Below, one piece after another: positions 1 to 10,529 of a DNA stretch of 64,000 nt (the stretch's first letter is position 1; every line of letters begins with the position of its first letter). Under the pieces are notes generated by a model, which saw nothing but the letters and a program-made list of their open reading frames with translations, did no database searches and was not told where the DNA came from. Source of the stretch: Gari tellinella (lineage: Eukaryota; Mollusca; Bivalvia; Cardiida; Psammobiidae); contig OV277870.1 in the NCBI GenBank assembly GCA_922989275.2, forward strand, positions 36,948,356 to 37,012,355, written 5' to 3'. The position numbers were made by a program, and so were the translations under genes.

Positions 1-72
1 CATCAGGATCCAATCTGTTTGCAAAGGTAATCACTGTGGCACATATATCCGCCCCTAGCATGCAGAGTTACC
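1..72 (-). mobile_element. Family B element, cut by the window edge
   Basis: Right arm of a gamma hairpin followed by the reverse complement of the family B left arm (ACAGTGATTACC, GCGGATATAT and AGCATGC read on the minus strand). The rest lies before base 1. Confidence 0.6.
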
Positions 73-268
73 GTGTGCAAGCTTTAGCTGTATGCGGTTT
101 TCATAGGAGCATAGGTTAAGAGATGATTTATGGCTGAAAGGTAATTATAAAAAAAAATATCATTAAGTGATAAATTTTCATCATATTAGCTGTTTGTATT
201 GTCTATTAAAATCCTTGCTTTGCTGGAAATGGGCATACATAATTATACTTTGCAAACAGTACAGACCC

Positions 269-460
269 CAGGGTTCCAGAAAAAGGGAGTATTAAAAAAA
301 CGCAATCTTTATTTCTGCATTAAACCCTATGGTGTAACTACTCATTAGAATATTTTCTACAAGCAAATTTTAATGAGTAGTAACACCATAGGATTTGGTG
401 CTGAAATGAGTGAGAAAATGCTGGATTTGTTCAGTTTACTCCCTCTTATCTGGAGCCCTG
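269..460 (+). mobile_element. Family F hairpin element
   Basis: Starts with a variant of CAGGGCTCCAGATAAG and ends CTTATCTGGAGCCCTG. The centre is the delta-type inverted repeat (CACTACTCATTAGAAT and its complement), with the apex changed to an AT-rich loop in this copy. Confidence 0.75.
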
Positions 461-508
461 CATACCTTGATCAGAAGGCTTTAAGAGCTTAATCTGATCA
501 AGGTATGC
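460..508. repeat. Short perfect-arm palindrome
   Basis: Arms GCATACCTTGATCAGA (460-475) and TCTGATCAAGGTATGC (493-508) surround a 17-bp loop. It abuts the family F copy, which may have inserted beside it. Confidence 0.7.
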
Positions 509-675
509 ATTGTTTTACAATCTCTTACTTTAAAAAAAAAACATTTGAAAAGTTCTCTGTAAACAAATCCAAACTAAAAATGAACTAGAAGTTTTTCCTT
601 TGAGACAATTTAAGTGAGTATATTCACATTACAGATTTTTTCTTGCAAAAATGAGTGAATGAGTGAGTGAGTTGG

Positions 676-835
676 GTTTTACAAACAGTGTACCTGTGAA
701 GAGTACACTAAGTTTTGTACATTGTACAGGATCTGCACTGTTTGTCATTTTGCAATATATTTCAGAAAAAAACCTTCATAGTCATAAATGGAAACTGGAA
801 ATGTTAATTTGAAATTTCATGGATGAATGAGTTAA
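676..835 (-). mobile_element. Degraded family C element
   Basis: Recognisable beta half-core (ACAAACAGTGTACC, CTGCACTGTTTGTCAT) and the C flank (GGAAACTGGAAATG) ending in TTAA. The 5' end is lost and the hairpin is mostly deleted. Confidence 0.5.
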
Positions 836-879
836 ATCATCAATCAATGCAAGTTTACTGAACATCTGATTAACTAATT

Positions 880-1010
880 GCTGGGTAATTTTTCGGACTG
901 CAACAATTGTCGTCTGCTACTGTTCTAGAATTAAATTTTTCTTTTTGATACACCTGAGACGTTACGCTGCATCTCATGAGTATCCGAACCATTTACACAG
1001 ACTATCACAA
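880..1010 (-). mobile_element. Degraded family B element
   Basis: Contains CTGGGTAATTTTTC, TGTCGTCTGCTACTGTTC and part of a gamma core (GACGTTACGCTGCATCTC). Both ends are eroded. Confidence 0.5.
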
Positions 1011-1115
1011 TTCAAACGCCAGCATTTTGTGACTTGATGGATGCATGAAGTTTTGGTTTTGAGATTTACCAAAAAACTTAGAGATCCCCAGATCAAACAC
1101 TGTGTTTCAGGACTA
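992..1115 (+). repeat. Direct repeat, copy 1
   Basis: Shares AGACTATCACAA, TCAAACGCCAGC, TTTTGTGACTTGAT and TTTTGGTTTTGAGATTTACC with 1400-1535. Copy 1 lacks a short segment present in copy 2. Confidence 0.7.
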
Positions 1116-1117
1116 GC

Positions 1118-1571
1118 ACCTTAACCCTTTATCTAATAGCTCATTTCTAATTTTGAAAATAGGTGACTACTTAAAGCAAGTTGAAAGTAAAGCAGAATGT
1201 GCCTGCTTTAAGCTACCAACTGCTAGAATAAAGAAAATATTCCATATGATACATATTCATGATTGCATAAATTGGAACTATTTTCTTCAGCAGAGGAATA
1301 AACTGAATGCGCAAAAAGGCGCTTCTATGGGGGAAATGGTTCAGAGTGCCAAAAATAGGATATGGATCCTGATGAGATGCAGTGTTTCGCAGCGTCTCAC
1401 TAGTGAGACTATCACAACTCAAACGCCAGCTTGCAAAGAGTTATTTTGTGACTTGATCGATGCATGATTTTTGGTTTTGAGATTTACCAAAATGTCTGGG
1501 AGATCCCATGATCAAACGTACAACCACTGTGTTACAAGGCGTAAAAAGGCGTTTATTGGGTAATGGGTTAA
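1118..1571. mobile_element. Family A element with an internal insertion
   Basis: Left end TTAACCCTTTATC and right end GGGTAATGGGTTAA are family A termini. The alpha core at about 1170-1216 is collapsed (its central apex is missing). About 190 bp of B-like sequence plus the direct repeat sits inside the right arm. Confidence 0.65.
1400..1535 (+). repeat. Direct repeat, copy 2
   Basis: Second copy of the sequence at 992-1115, inside the interrupted family A element. Confidence 0.7.
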
Positions 1572-2042
1572 CTACTTGAGGCAGCTCTTTTGAACTTTTT
1601 GTCTACGTGGCTTGAATCCTTCAACTGGATACATTAGAAACTGACAGAGATGTTTGGGCATACTCCAAATTGTAAGCCATTGGCAGCGTCATCAACAAAA
1701 CATATCATAATTTTGTTGATGGCTCGCAGTAGCTGATGATAAGGTCTTTGGCTTTTCAATTACCTGGTGCGCTATTAATAGCTCGTGTTACTATAATTAG
1801 CTAATTGGTCCGGAGGTTATGGTGTGAGTCAGAGATAGTGTCAGTAGATATCTGCAGACCCCCCTTGGGACTTGGCATGGTATGTGAGGTATTCTGATAC
1901 AGTAATGTTCCTCCATACAATGACCACTAGGAATTGCTTACTCCACAGAAGCACCTGGTCGAGTCCCTCTACCTACTCGTCTATATAAGCACCACAAATT
2001 TATATTCATACAACTGGCAGCTTAAAGCACAATGAAAGCAGC
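1572..2042. other. No gene seen
   Basis: Unique-looking AT-rich DNA. I see no coding pattern and no clear repeat. Confidence 0.5.
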
Positions 2043-2275
2043 TTAACCCTTCCCCCCCTTTGAGCGCATTTAATATATTCCTCCACTGAAGAAAATAGTT
2101 CCAATTTATACAGTCATAAACGTGTACCCAAAAAAAAGAGAAATATTTTCTATATCCTAGCAGATGGTAGCTTAAAGCAGGCTGAAAGTAAAGCAGAATG
2201 TGCCCTACTTTCAACCTGCTTTAAGTAGTAATCTTCCCTCAAAACCAAAAACAGGCTATGGGGTTAAAGGGTTAA
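2043..2275. mobile_element. Family A element (TTAA, alpha core)
   Basis: Bounded by TTAACCCTTCCCC and GGGGTTAAAGGGTTAA. The alpha hairpin at about 2172-2226 has lost its apex, so the two arms abut. Confidence 0.8.
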
Positions 2276-2615
2276 AGCATGCATAATTGTTCGGTATGGA
2301 CCGAATTGACCGATTACTCTATGCCAAGAGTGCATACTATATTGACCAACACTGACTGGATCTCATTAGGATCATATTACTTTATTACCTAAAGTTATTG
2401 GAACAATAACTATTGTTGATTTTGTAAATTAAATGTAAGTAAGCTTACATTAGAAGCTGACAGTGTTTCTGGACAATAGTATGATATCTAGGTTAGTTGT
2501 AGATTGTTCTAGCTGATTAACAATAATACTTGACCAGTGCTTAACCCTTGCACTTGTAGCTTGTTTTAGCTGTAAAGGCAGCCCAAAGTGCAAATATCAT
2601 ATATCCATCCTGTGT

Positions 2616-2841
2616 TTAACCTATTACCCCATAAATACACCTTTTATGCCTTTAATTTATTCACCCCATGAAGCAAAATAGTTCCAAATTAAACTATTTT
2701 CTTATATCCTAGTAGAAAGTATTTAACTGAAAGAAAGCTGAAAGTAAAGCTGAATGTGCCTTAAGGCACATTCTGCTTTACTTTCAACTTGCTTTAAGTG
2801 ACTACCTGTCTTCAAAATTAGATTATTGGGTAATGGGTTAA
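2616..2841. mobile_element. Family A element
   Basis: TTAACCTATTACCCC to GGGTAATGGGTTAA with a full alpha hairpin whose apex is GTGCC-TTAA-GGCAC. Confidence 0.85.
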
Positions 2842-2917
2842 AGGAGATTGAACCAGTTCTAGCAAAAAAAACAGTTTCACCGGAGGGCAGTTCCTCAGGA
2901 GGGCAGTATCGAAAGAG

Positions 2918-3140
2918 TTAACACCTTTATCCCTGAAACCTTTAATGGACAATTCCAGTTTCCAATTAAGTCTAGTCCATTTATGACTATTATAGGGCTC
3001 TTTTATGCCATATTTTGAAAATTGGCAACAGTGCAGACCTTGACCAGAGTCTACACTGTTTGCATAGGGCAAGTGTACTCTTCACAGGTACACTGTTTGT
3101 GAATGGAGAGTATACTCATGGCTAGGGTTGAATGTGTTAA
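2918..3140 (+). mobile_element. Family C element, diverged
   Basis: TTAACACCTTTATCCCTGAAAC to GCTAGGGTTGAATGTGTTAA. The beta core is shortened: the GGGCTCC apex is missing. Confidence 0.7.
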
Positions 3141-3483
3141 TGGTTGAGGAGAATGGAAAGGTAAATAATTGATACAGGTGTTTCGCCATCAGTTCTCGCC
3201 CAACCTGATAGATATACCGGCTATGCCTTGTCATTGTTCACTATTCAGATTATTTATTCTGAATGGCTTCATTTGGCTCCAATGAATAAACAAACTTGTA
3301 CTAAGAATCCCCGCAAACATGATGAAACAGCAGTTTGGAGATGCAAGTGTCAGCACAATCCAAGGCAAAACTAAAGCTAGGTAGCTCGTATTTGGGCATT
3401 TTGCTTTACTTTTGGCCTAAATTTAAGCAGTCCAACTATCTAGGAGAGTTTCATGCATTATTAAGGAATTAAACAATTTGTTG

Positions 3484-3666
3484 CAACCCTTTCCCCCTTA
3501 GAAGTGCCTTTTAGCGCATTAATTTATTCTTCCACTGAAGACAATAGTGCAAATTTATACAGTCCTAAAATGAGCGCACTTCAGGCGCATTCTGCTTTAC
3601 TTTCAACCTGTTTTAAGTGGTCAGCTGTCTTCAAAATAAGAAACATGCTATGGAGTAAAGGGTTAA
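3484..3666. mobile_element. Family A element, one core arm
   Basis: Left arm AACCCTTTCCCCCTTAG, right end GGAGTAAAGGGTTAA. Only the right arm of the alpha hairpin remains. Confidence 0.7.
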
Positions 3667-3683
3667 GCAGTCGATCATCTGCT

Positions 3684-3887
3684 TTAACTCTTTGCATGCT
3701 AGTGGCGGATATATCTGCCAGATTGCCTTTGCAAACAGTTTGGATCCAGATGAGACGCCACATAATGCGGCGTCTCATCAGGATCCAAACTGTTTGACAC
3801 TCTGACCCTGAATTTAAAAGAAATTTTGAAAATTCTAATATTAGAACAGTTGCAGACGAAAAAATTACCCAGCATGTAAAGAGTTAA
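3684..3887 (+). mobile_element. Family B element (TTAA, gamma core)
   Basis: TTAACTCTTTGCATGCTAG to AGCATGTAAAGAGTTAA. The gamma core is GATCCAGATGAGACGCC-ACATAATGC-GGCGTCTCATCAGGATCC. The right arm carries GTTGCAGACG, diagnostic of the family. Confidence 0.85.
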
Positions 3888-4700
3888 GCAGTCAACTATC
3901 TAGGAGATTCCATGGATTATCAAAGAATGTAAGAATTTGTTTTTATTCAGTCATCTGCTTTAACAAATAATTGCTATAAATATTATCCCAGTTTGATATG
4001 TTGTATTATCCCGAATTGATGTTGGTGGTTTGCACTATTGACGTGATATTACTTAGGAAAGGATTTATCTTTCATATATCTGTTGAAGACCATGAAAAAA
4101 TGGCATTGCCTGGGAAAAGCTCCTGTTTCCATACTTAACCCTGTCATAAGTGAATATGTGTCATCTACTGAAAATTTATTCTTTTGCAAATTCTAGAATT
4201 GGCTTTGTCTTCTTAATATTTTACAGAAACATGTTCCAAGTGACAAACAGTTTAGATTCTGATCAACCCCAACATTTTGTTGGGTCTATTTTGGTTCTAT
4301 ACTGTTTTCAGAGGTCCTCACTACATGTTTTCAGTATTGAAAGGTTTCGGGTAATAAAAAGGCTACAACTTATGAATTATTAACACATCCTGATGTTAAA
4401 CCCTTTTCTCTATAGCCCAAAGTGCAAGTTGCCTTTAACCAACTGGAACAGATATTTATATTCATCCTCTTCATAATTATAGTGTACACCCAGATCAGAG
4501 GATGTTTGGAGAAGTCATCTGATCAGGATCTGCACTGTTTGCATTAATCTTTTGGGGAGCAAAGAGTAGAAGGTAAACTTGCAATACGGTATTTGAAACA
4601 GATGAGTCCATAATTATTATATATGTTCAGCAAAATAAATGTTATAGGTCTTGGTACTTTACTTTCATCTTGCTTTGTTTCCTGTACTCAACCCCATCAA
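3888..4700. other. No gene; worn repeat fragments
   Basis: Mostly unique AT-rich DNA. A degenerate beta-like half hairpin lies at about 4490-4545 (CAGATCAGAGGA, CTGATCAGGATCTGCACTG). Confidence 0.45.
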
Positions 4701-4951
4701 TTAACTCTTTCCTCCCTGAAACTTTAAATGGACAATTCCAGTTTCCATTTTAGTCTAGTCCATTTCTGACTTTTAAGGGTTGTTTTTGTCAATGTTTGGC
4801 ATTATGACAAACAGTGAAGACCCTGATCAGAGGGCTCCTTTCGGAGCCCTCTGATCTGGGCCTTCACTGTTTGCACAGGACAAGTGTACAATTCACATGT
4901 TCACTGTTTGAAAAGGACGCCTATATGCGGGACTAGGGCTCAAAGGGTTAA
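4701..4951 (+). mobile_element. Family C element, near full length
   Basis: Good reference copy: TTAACTCTTTCCTCCCTG to GGGCTCAAAGGGTTAA, 251 bp. The beta hairpin at about 4809-4876 has the apex GGCTCC-TTTC-GGAGCC. Confidence 0.9.
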
Positions 4952-5390
4952 TACTCATATGTGATGCTTATGTGGAGGAGAAGCTTGGTTAAACAGTCTA
5001 CTATAAGGGGATGGAGGAAAAGGTTCAACACTTTGGGTTTATTGTCTCATCTGAAAGACTGCAAGAACCCAAGGAGTTCTCTCAAAAGCAAAAACCCTTT
5101 CTTAGCTGGAAACCATAATATGTTTATCTTGCAGTGTAGATCCTGATTATAGGGTTCTTTAAACTGTATATTTAACTTTAATTTTTTTGAAACATTTTTT
5201 AAAAAAACCCTAAAAAACCCTTAGAAATCAGCATTAACTGCCATGGTTTGTAATGGTTCTTAAGTGGACTAGTCTGTATTAAAAATATAGCTGATCTCTG
5301 CAATACCATTTATGATAGTCCATAATTATGACATATTCAGCATAAAAAAAGAAAAATAAAGAATTAAAATGTATTAACGAATTATCCCAT

Positions 5391-5605
5391 AACCCATTTC
5401 TAGTATTGCAGATAGGTGAGCACTAAAAGCAGGTTTAAAGTAAAGCAGAATGCGTCTTAAGGTACATTCTGCTTTTCTTCAAGCCTGCTTAAAGCTACTG
5501 TCTGGTAGAATATAAACAATACTTCTTTTGATACATATTCATGACTATAAATTTGAACTATTTTCTTTAGTGGAGGAATAAATAAAAGGTGTAAAAATAT
5601 AATTG
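5391..5605. mobile_element. Family A element, eroded ends
   Basis: CCCATAACCCATTTCTAG arm, alpha core with several unpaired changes, then the long arm ending near GGAGGAATAAATAAAAGG. Confidence 0.7.
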
Positions 5606-5884
5606 GTTTCAAATGCGAGTACAATTTTTTTAAACCAGCCAGTGTTTAGAGTTTGAAGAGGTCAGTAGCTTGGTCTTTCAAGAACTGGCTACTATATTTG
5701 ATGGAATGATAGATGTTCGAGGCTGGCCAGATTAAGTTGTTGGGATTTATGGTCAATTAATTCTCCGACAGATAAATAGTTGTTTTTCCTGGATTATGTT
5801 TGGCCAGGTGATTGATACCAGTCATCTGTTGGCTTTGAAGATACCAGGGCTCCCATTTCTCCCGATTTTTACCCGAAATCTTGG

Positions 5885-6230
5885 GATTTATATCCTCGCA
5901 GATGGTACCTTAAAGCAGGTTAAAGGTAAAGCATAATGTGCCTTAACTCATTACCCAATATGCCTTTTTACGCTAAAGAAAATGGATCCAATTTTTACAA
6001 TCATAAATATGTATCATAATAAATATAAATATTTTCTAAATTCTAGCAGATAATGGTTTAAAGCAGGCTGAAAGTAAAGCAGAATGCGCCTTAATGTGGC
6101 GCATACTGCTTTACTTTTAACCTGCTTTAAGTAGTTACCTATCTTCAAACTAGAAATAGGCTATTGGTTAAGGCGCATACTGCTTTACTTTCAACCTGCT
6201 TTAAGTAAACGCGCTTGAAAAAAAGAAAAA
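5885..6230. mobile_element. Outer family A core split by a second A element
   Basis: The left half (GGTACCTTAAAGCAGG.. GTGCC) stops at 5942. The right half (GGCGCATACTGC.. CTGCTTTAAG) resumes at 6172. Removing 5947-6167 and one TTAA restores an alpha apex of the form GCC-TTAA-GGC. Confidence 0.85.
5947..6167. mobile_element. Inner family A element, 221 bp, nested at TTAA
   Basis: Flanked by TTAA on both sides (5943-5946 and 6168-6171). Has its own alpha hairpin with apex GCGCC-TTAATGT-GGCGC. It sits exactly at the TTAA in the centre of another alpha hairpin. Confidence 0.9.
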
Positions 6231-6639
6231 TTTGAAATCATAGGATTTTTCATAATCATTTTATGGCAGCCCTGTGATAGCAGTCATCTGTTGGCTTTGA
6301 AGGTAACAGCCAGCGAAGATTGGGAATGTAATAATTCTGCCTATAGATGTATCCTACCTGTAAAATCACACAGCCCATTGATCCAAATCTTCAGAAATCT
6401 TCTTTTTATTGTCATAAAATTTTGTTACTATGTTTTCCCAAATATTAAGGTTGCTTCATTCTTTTTATAGATGCTGCAATATTTGAAATAGCTGTTTTTC
6501 AATCTAAGATATGTGGCTGCTTAAAGCTGGCTGTAAATAAAATAAAGTGGAATGCTCCTTGAGCCTTTATAAGATTCCATTTGTCTTCAATATAGAAAAC
6601 AATGTATTGGGGGGATTTAATGTCTAAATTGTCCCCCCC

Positions 6640-6862
6640 CCCCCAACACACACCCCATAGCCTGTTTCTAGTTGTAAAGACAGGGGACCCCTTAAAGCAG
6701 ATTGAAAGTAAAGCAGAATGTGCCTGCTTTAAGCCATCATCTGCTAGTATTAATATAGACATAATTTTTTTTTTTACATATTCATGACTATAAATTGAAA
6801 CTTTACTTCAGTGGAGGAATAAATTAAAGGTGTAAAAATGTGTTTTTATGTAGTAATAAGTT
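6640..6862. mobile_element. Family A element, collapsed core
   Basis: CACCCCATAGCCTGTTTCTAG arm and AGTGGAGGAATAAATTAAAGG arm are present. The alpha core is a single fused arm. A C-tract lies just upstream (6632-6643). Confidence 0.7.
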
Positions 6863-7070
6863 ATTCTAACACACCCCCCACACACCCCTATATAAACAAA
6901 GAAGGAACGTATTTGTGTTTAAATATTCATTAAAACGCACACGCTCTGTAACTTCTTGACGTGACCTCATATGGCTTTGAAAATGCCTACGCCAAAAAAT
7001 GTAGCCCTGTTGCGTCGGTGCAAATTGTGGTTAAATTGAAGTGTTAGAATCGAAATCATAAATTGATAGT

Positions 7071-7191
7071 CCAGTGTTTTATCGTGCAATAAAACACAGG
7101 AAGTCATTGAGATGCTGGTAATCAAATCACTTGATTTAATTACTACACATCTCAACTCCTACCTGTGTTTTATTGCACGATAAAACACTGG
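7071..7191. repeat. Perfect 30-bp inverted repeat
   Basis: The arm starting CCAGTGTTTTATCGTGCAAT (7071-7100) recurs exactly inverted at 7162-7191. The 61-bp spacer contains AATCAAATCACTTGATTTAATT. It is unlike the alpha-delta cores. Confidence 0.85.
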
Positions 7192-7291
7192 TATGAATTT
7201 ATTATTTCTTAAATATGCTGCATCAGTAACTGTTGGATATGGATGGTTTGCACTGATGGCTACTGATGTGGAAGAAATGGTAAAACACAAG

Positions 7292-7535
7292 TTAACACTT
7301 TCAACAAAATAGACCTGTTTAAAATATACCAAGTACATTTGCAAACAGTGTAGACCCAGATCAGAGGGCTCCTATAGGAGCCCTCTGATCAGGGTCTACA
7401 CTGTTTGCTAAGTCAGAGAAGTATTTATTAAACTTCCCAGAATTCCAAATAGACTGCATGGTTCATGTTTTAGTAACTAAAAATGATCCACAAGGGAATA
7501 TAATAACCCACAAGAGTTACTCAGTGTTGAGTTAA
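7292..7535 (+). mobile_element. Family D element (TTAA, beta core)
   Basis: TTAACACTTTCAACA to CAGTGTTGAGTTAA, 244 bp. The beta hairpin at about 7341-7408 has apex GGCTCC-TATA-GGAGCC. The right arm has TGGTTCATGTTTT and CCACAAGGG, shared by all D copies. Confidence 0.88.
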
Positions 7536-7773
7536 GATTGTAGACAGACAGGTACATGGCAAACGCCAACAGCCATCCAAACAATGTAGTAAGGTTTCTA
7601 TCTAGACAGTGCAAGGATGCCAAACAAACAAACATGCTGAACATATCAAGTAGTAATCATGTCTTACATAATGCCAATTGTCAGAGGCTTTCCCCGTAAC
7701 AATGAGACGTGCACTTATTGCCACTGGTATGACCCCCTTGTAATCTACCTACCTGACAAAAATGGTCTACAGG

Positions 7774-7950
7774 ATTCTTTGCATGCTGGAACGGCAAAAC
7801 TGTGATTACCATTGCAAAGAGTTTGGATCCTGATGAGATGCCGCGTTATGCGGCATCTCATCTGGATCCAAACTGTTTGACACTATGTTTCTGTTTTGGT
7901 AAGAAATTTTTAGAAAATTTTAATGTGACAATTGTTGTTGATAGCAATAG
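7774..7950 (+). mobile_element. Family B element, right end lost
   Basis: CTTTGCATGCTGG then a gamma core GATGAGATGCC-GCGTTATGC-GGCATCTCATC. The right arm runs directly into a family F copy. Confidence 0.7.
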
Positions 7951-7955
7951 TTTTA

Positions 7956-8114
7956 CAGGGCTCAAGATAAGAGGTAGTAAACTGAACAAATCCAGCATTT
8001 TGACACGCATTTCAATACCAAATCCTATGGTGTCGCTACTCATTAGAATCATCTCAAAGAGATGCTGAAATAAAGATTTTAGTTTTTGAAATACTCCCCT
8101 TATCTGGAACCCTG
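7956..8114 (+). mobile_element. Family F element, internally deleted
   Basis: CAGGGCTCAAGATAAGAGG to CTTATCTGGAACCCTG. The right half of the delta hairpin is largely deleted. Confidence 0.7.
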
Positions 8115-8339
8115 TATTTATACTTGGTGTTCTAAGAGTGAGTCTTACAGAACTAATTGTCTACTACAATGTCTATAGACATGGCAGTTTGTGGCTTTGT
8201 GGTTGTCTGTTATGGTTACAGTCAACCAAATTTATTTATGCTTTTCGGTGGATTACCACGAAATAGCAGTGGATTATCACTTGGTAATCCACTGCAGTGG
8301 ATTATCACCAATTGCTTTTATTATGAATTTTCCCCGTAG

Positions 8340-8570
8340 GGCTCCCCAAGAATCGTAGTCAATCGTGTCTTATCGTTAAATTCCGGCAGTCCGATTTGTC
8401 GCGAACTACTCACCGGAAGAACACGAATCCAAACTCGGGAGCAACGAAGTAATTCGGATGACGTCAAATCAATAAATAAGTGACGTCATCGTACGCGAAA
8501 CTGTTTAAAAAATGTGTTCGATATAAAGTTGGGGCTCAAAACGGGGTAAATCATTTACTTTCGCTGTCTC
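8340..8570. promoter_or_regulatory. CpG-rich pocket with two CRE octamers
   Basis: Unusually many CpGs for this window. Two copies of the palindrome TGACGTCA, the consensus CREB/ATF site, lie at 8459-8466 and 8481-8488. No TATA box or exon can be assigned. It could equally be part of a transposon. Confidence 0.25.
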
Positions 8571-8652
8571 AATTGTCGAACAATTTCGTTTAAAAAGTGG
8601 CTTAAAAGCATAAATAAATAGAATAATTGTATTTTTTCAGTATAAGATTGAA

Positions 8653-8748
8653 TTTAATCCATTTCGTGAACATCAGACTGTTATATTTTCACTCGTGGAT
8701 TCGCCACTCGTGAAAATATAATGTCTGATGTTCACTCAATGGATTAAT
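8653..8748. repeat. Long foldback hairpin
   Basis: Arms beginning TTAATCCATTTCGTGAACAT and ending its complement surround a four-base centre (TTCG) between GTGGA and CCAC. There are a few mismatches. The core sequence is unlike the other families. Confidence 0.8.
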
Positions 8749-8969
8749 AATATGTAATTGTTCTGATTATAGATGTTCGTGTTTGAATGTTCAGCAGGAG
8801 AAGGGTTAAATGATGATGTAATATGTCATATCATTAATCTCTTAGCCTCAGTGTCTGCTGGCAATTAATTCACATGGAACAAAATATAAATTTGATATAG
8901 CAGAGTACCTGAGATAAAGCGGGTAAAATTCTAACTTTCTTATGTCTCCACTGAACCCTAAATTGTGAC

Positions 8970-9210
8970 TTAACCCATTACCCCATAAATATGCTTTTTA
9001 TGCCTTCAATTTGTTCCTCCACTAGAGAAAATAGTTCCACTTTGTACAGTCATGCATATGTACCATAAGAAATACTTTTTTTATACTAGCAGATGGTACC
9101 TTAAAACAAGCTGAAAGTAAAGCAGAATGTGCCTTTAGGCACATTCTGCTTTACTATCAACCTGCTTTAAGTGGTCATCTATCTTAAATACTAGAAGCAG
9201 GATGGGTTAA
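8970..9210. mobile_element. Family A element
   Basis: TTAACCCATTACCCC to GGATGGGTTAA. Alpha apex GTGCC-TTTA-GGCAC. Confidence 0.85.
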
Positions 9211-9595
9211 AGGAGACATAAAGAAAAAAAAAGTCTTATCTTGAATCCAGGGTGAAATGGTATTCTATGAGGAATTGGTAAATAATGAAAAGACTTCTGC
9301 TGAACAATCCTATATAAAAACCTCTATGAACATTTATCGTTTCTGAACTATTGCATTGTTTAACTCTTTCAACATTAAGTTACTCTTATGGGTTATTAAT
9401 TTCTCCTGTGGATATTTTTAGTTACCAAAACATGACTCCTTCAGGTCTGATCTGAGTCTTTAATGTTTTCAAAAAGTGTCGATATACCGGTCAGCTGTGA
9501 GGAGCAAATAGGAGGATTATTAGTACTATTTTGTACAGGCACATGCAGTTCAAGTTTAATTGAAATAAAAAGTGTTGGAAGTCCTAAAACAATGT

Positions 9596-9819
9596 TTAAC
9601 TCTTTCCCTGCTAGCGGCAGATATATCTGCCACAGTGATTGCCTTTGCAAACAGATTGGATCCAGATGAGACGTCGCGTAACGCGGCGTCTCATCAGGAT
9701 CCAAACTGTTTAGCACTCTGAACATGTTTTGAAAAGAAATTTAGAAAATTCTATTTTTAGAACAGTTGCAGACGACAATTGTTGCAGACGACAAATATTA
9801 CCCAGCATGCAAAGAGTTC
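9596..9819 (+). mobile_element. Family B element
   Basis: TTAACTCTTTCCCTGCTAG to AGCATGCAAAGAGTTCA. The gamma apex is GACGTCGCG-TAA-CGCGGCGTC. The right arm repeats CAATTGTTGCAGACGAC. Confidence 0.85.
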
Positions 9820-10023
9820 AGCATGACAGCATTGTTATAACTACTGTACAGACTTCTTTTGTTTCCCCATTGCTTAACCTAACATGAGTAATTGCTTGAG
9901 ACATGATTTAACAAAATGTTTGTAAGCATACATGTGTTAAATTTAATTTTCAAAAGGGAAAGTCAGTGTTTGACAAATGCAGTTTCTTTGGTTGTCAAGG
10001 CAATTAAAAAGTAATTAAATGTT

Positions 10024-10180
10024 TTAACTCATTGAACCCTTGTGACGAGTATACTTAACATTGATAAACAGCATACCTGTTAAGAGTACATTTGTCCTAT
10101 GCATGCAGAGTTACTAAGACCCAGATCAGGGTCTGCACTGTTTGTCATTCTGCAATATTGCAGAAAAGAACCATAAATAT
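10024..10180 (-). mobile_element. Family C-like element, truncated
   Basis: TTAACTCATTGAACCC, GTATACTTAACATTGATAAACAG and a half beta core (ACCCAGATCAGGGTCTGCACTG). The apex is lost. Confidence 0.6.
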
Positions 10181-10275
10181 TCGTACATGGACTAGTCTAA
10201 ATATTATTGTCAACTATATGTGTGTCTACTGCCTTTCCTTTACCACACATCAACTATATTTTGTTAAAAGTTTAA

Positions 10276-10529
10276 CTTATATTACCCAATAGCCTGTTTC
10301 CACTTTTGAAAACAATTTTCTACTTAAAGCAGGTTGAAAGTAAAGCAGAATGCTCCTCAAGGCGCATTCTGCTTTACTTTCAGCCTACCTTTAAGCTACC
10401 ATCTTTTAAAATATAGAAAATAATTTTTTACGGTACATATAAAGATGACTGTATTAAGTGGAACTATTTTCAACAATGGCGGAATAAATTAAATTTGTAA
10501 AAAAGCGTAGTTATGGGGTAGTGGGTTAA
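10276..10529. mobile_element. Family A element
   Basis: The left end is eroded (ATTACCCAATAGCC); the right end is GGGGTAGTGGGTTAA. Alpha apex GCTCC-TCAA-GGCGC. Confidence 0.8.

Noticed and set aside
9441..9725. Small protein with LDPDETPRYA motif
   Set aside because: Translation of a gamma hairpin; equivalent strings occur on both strands at many sites.
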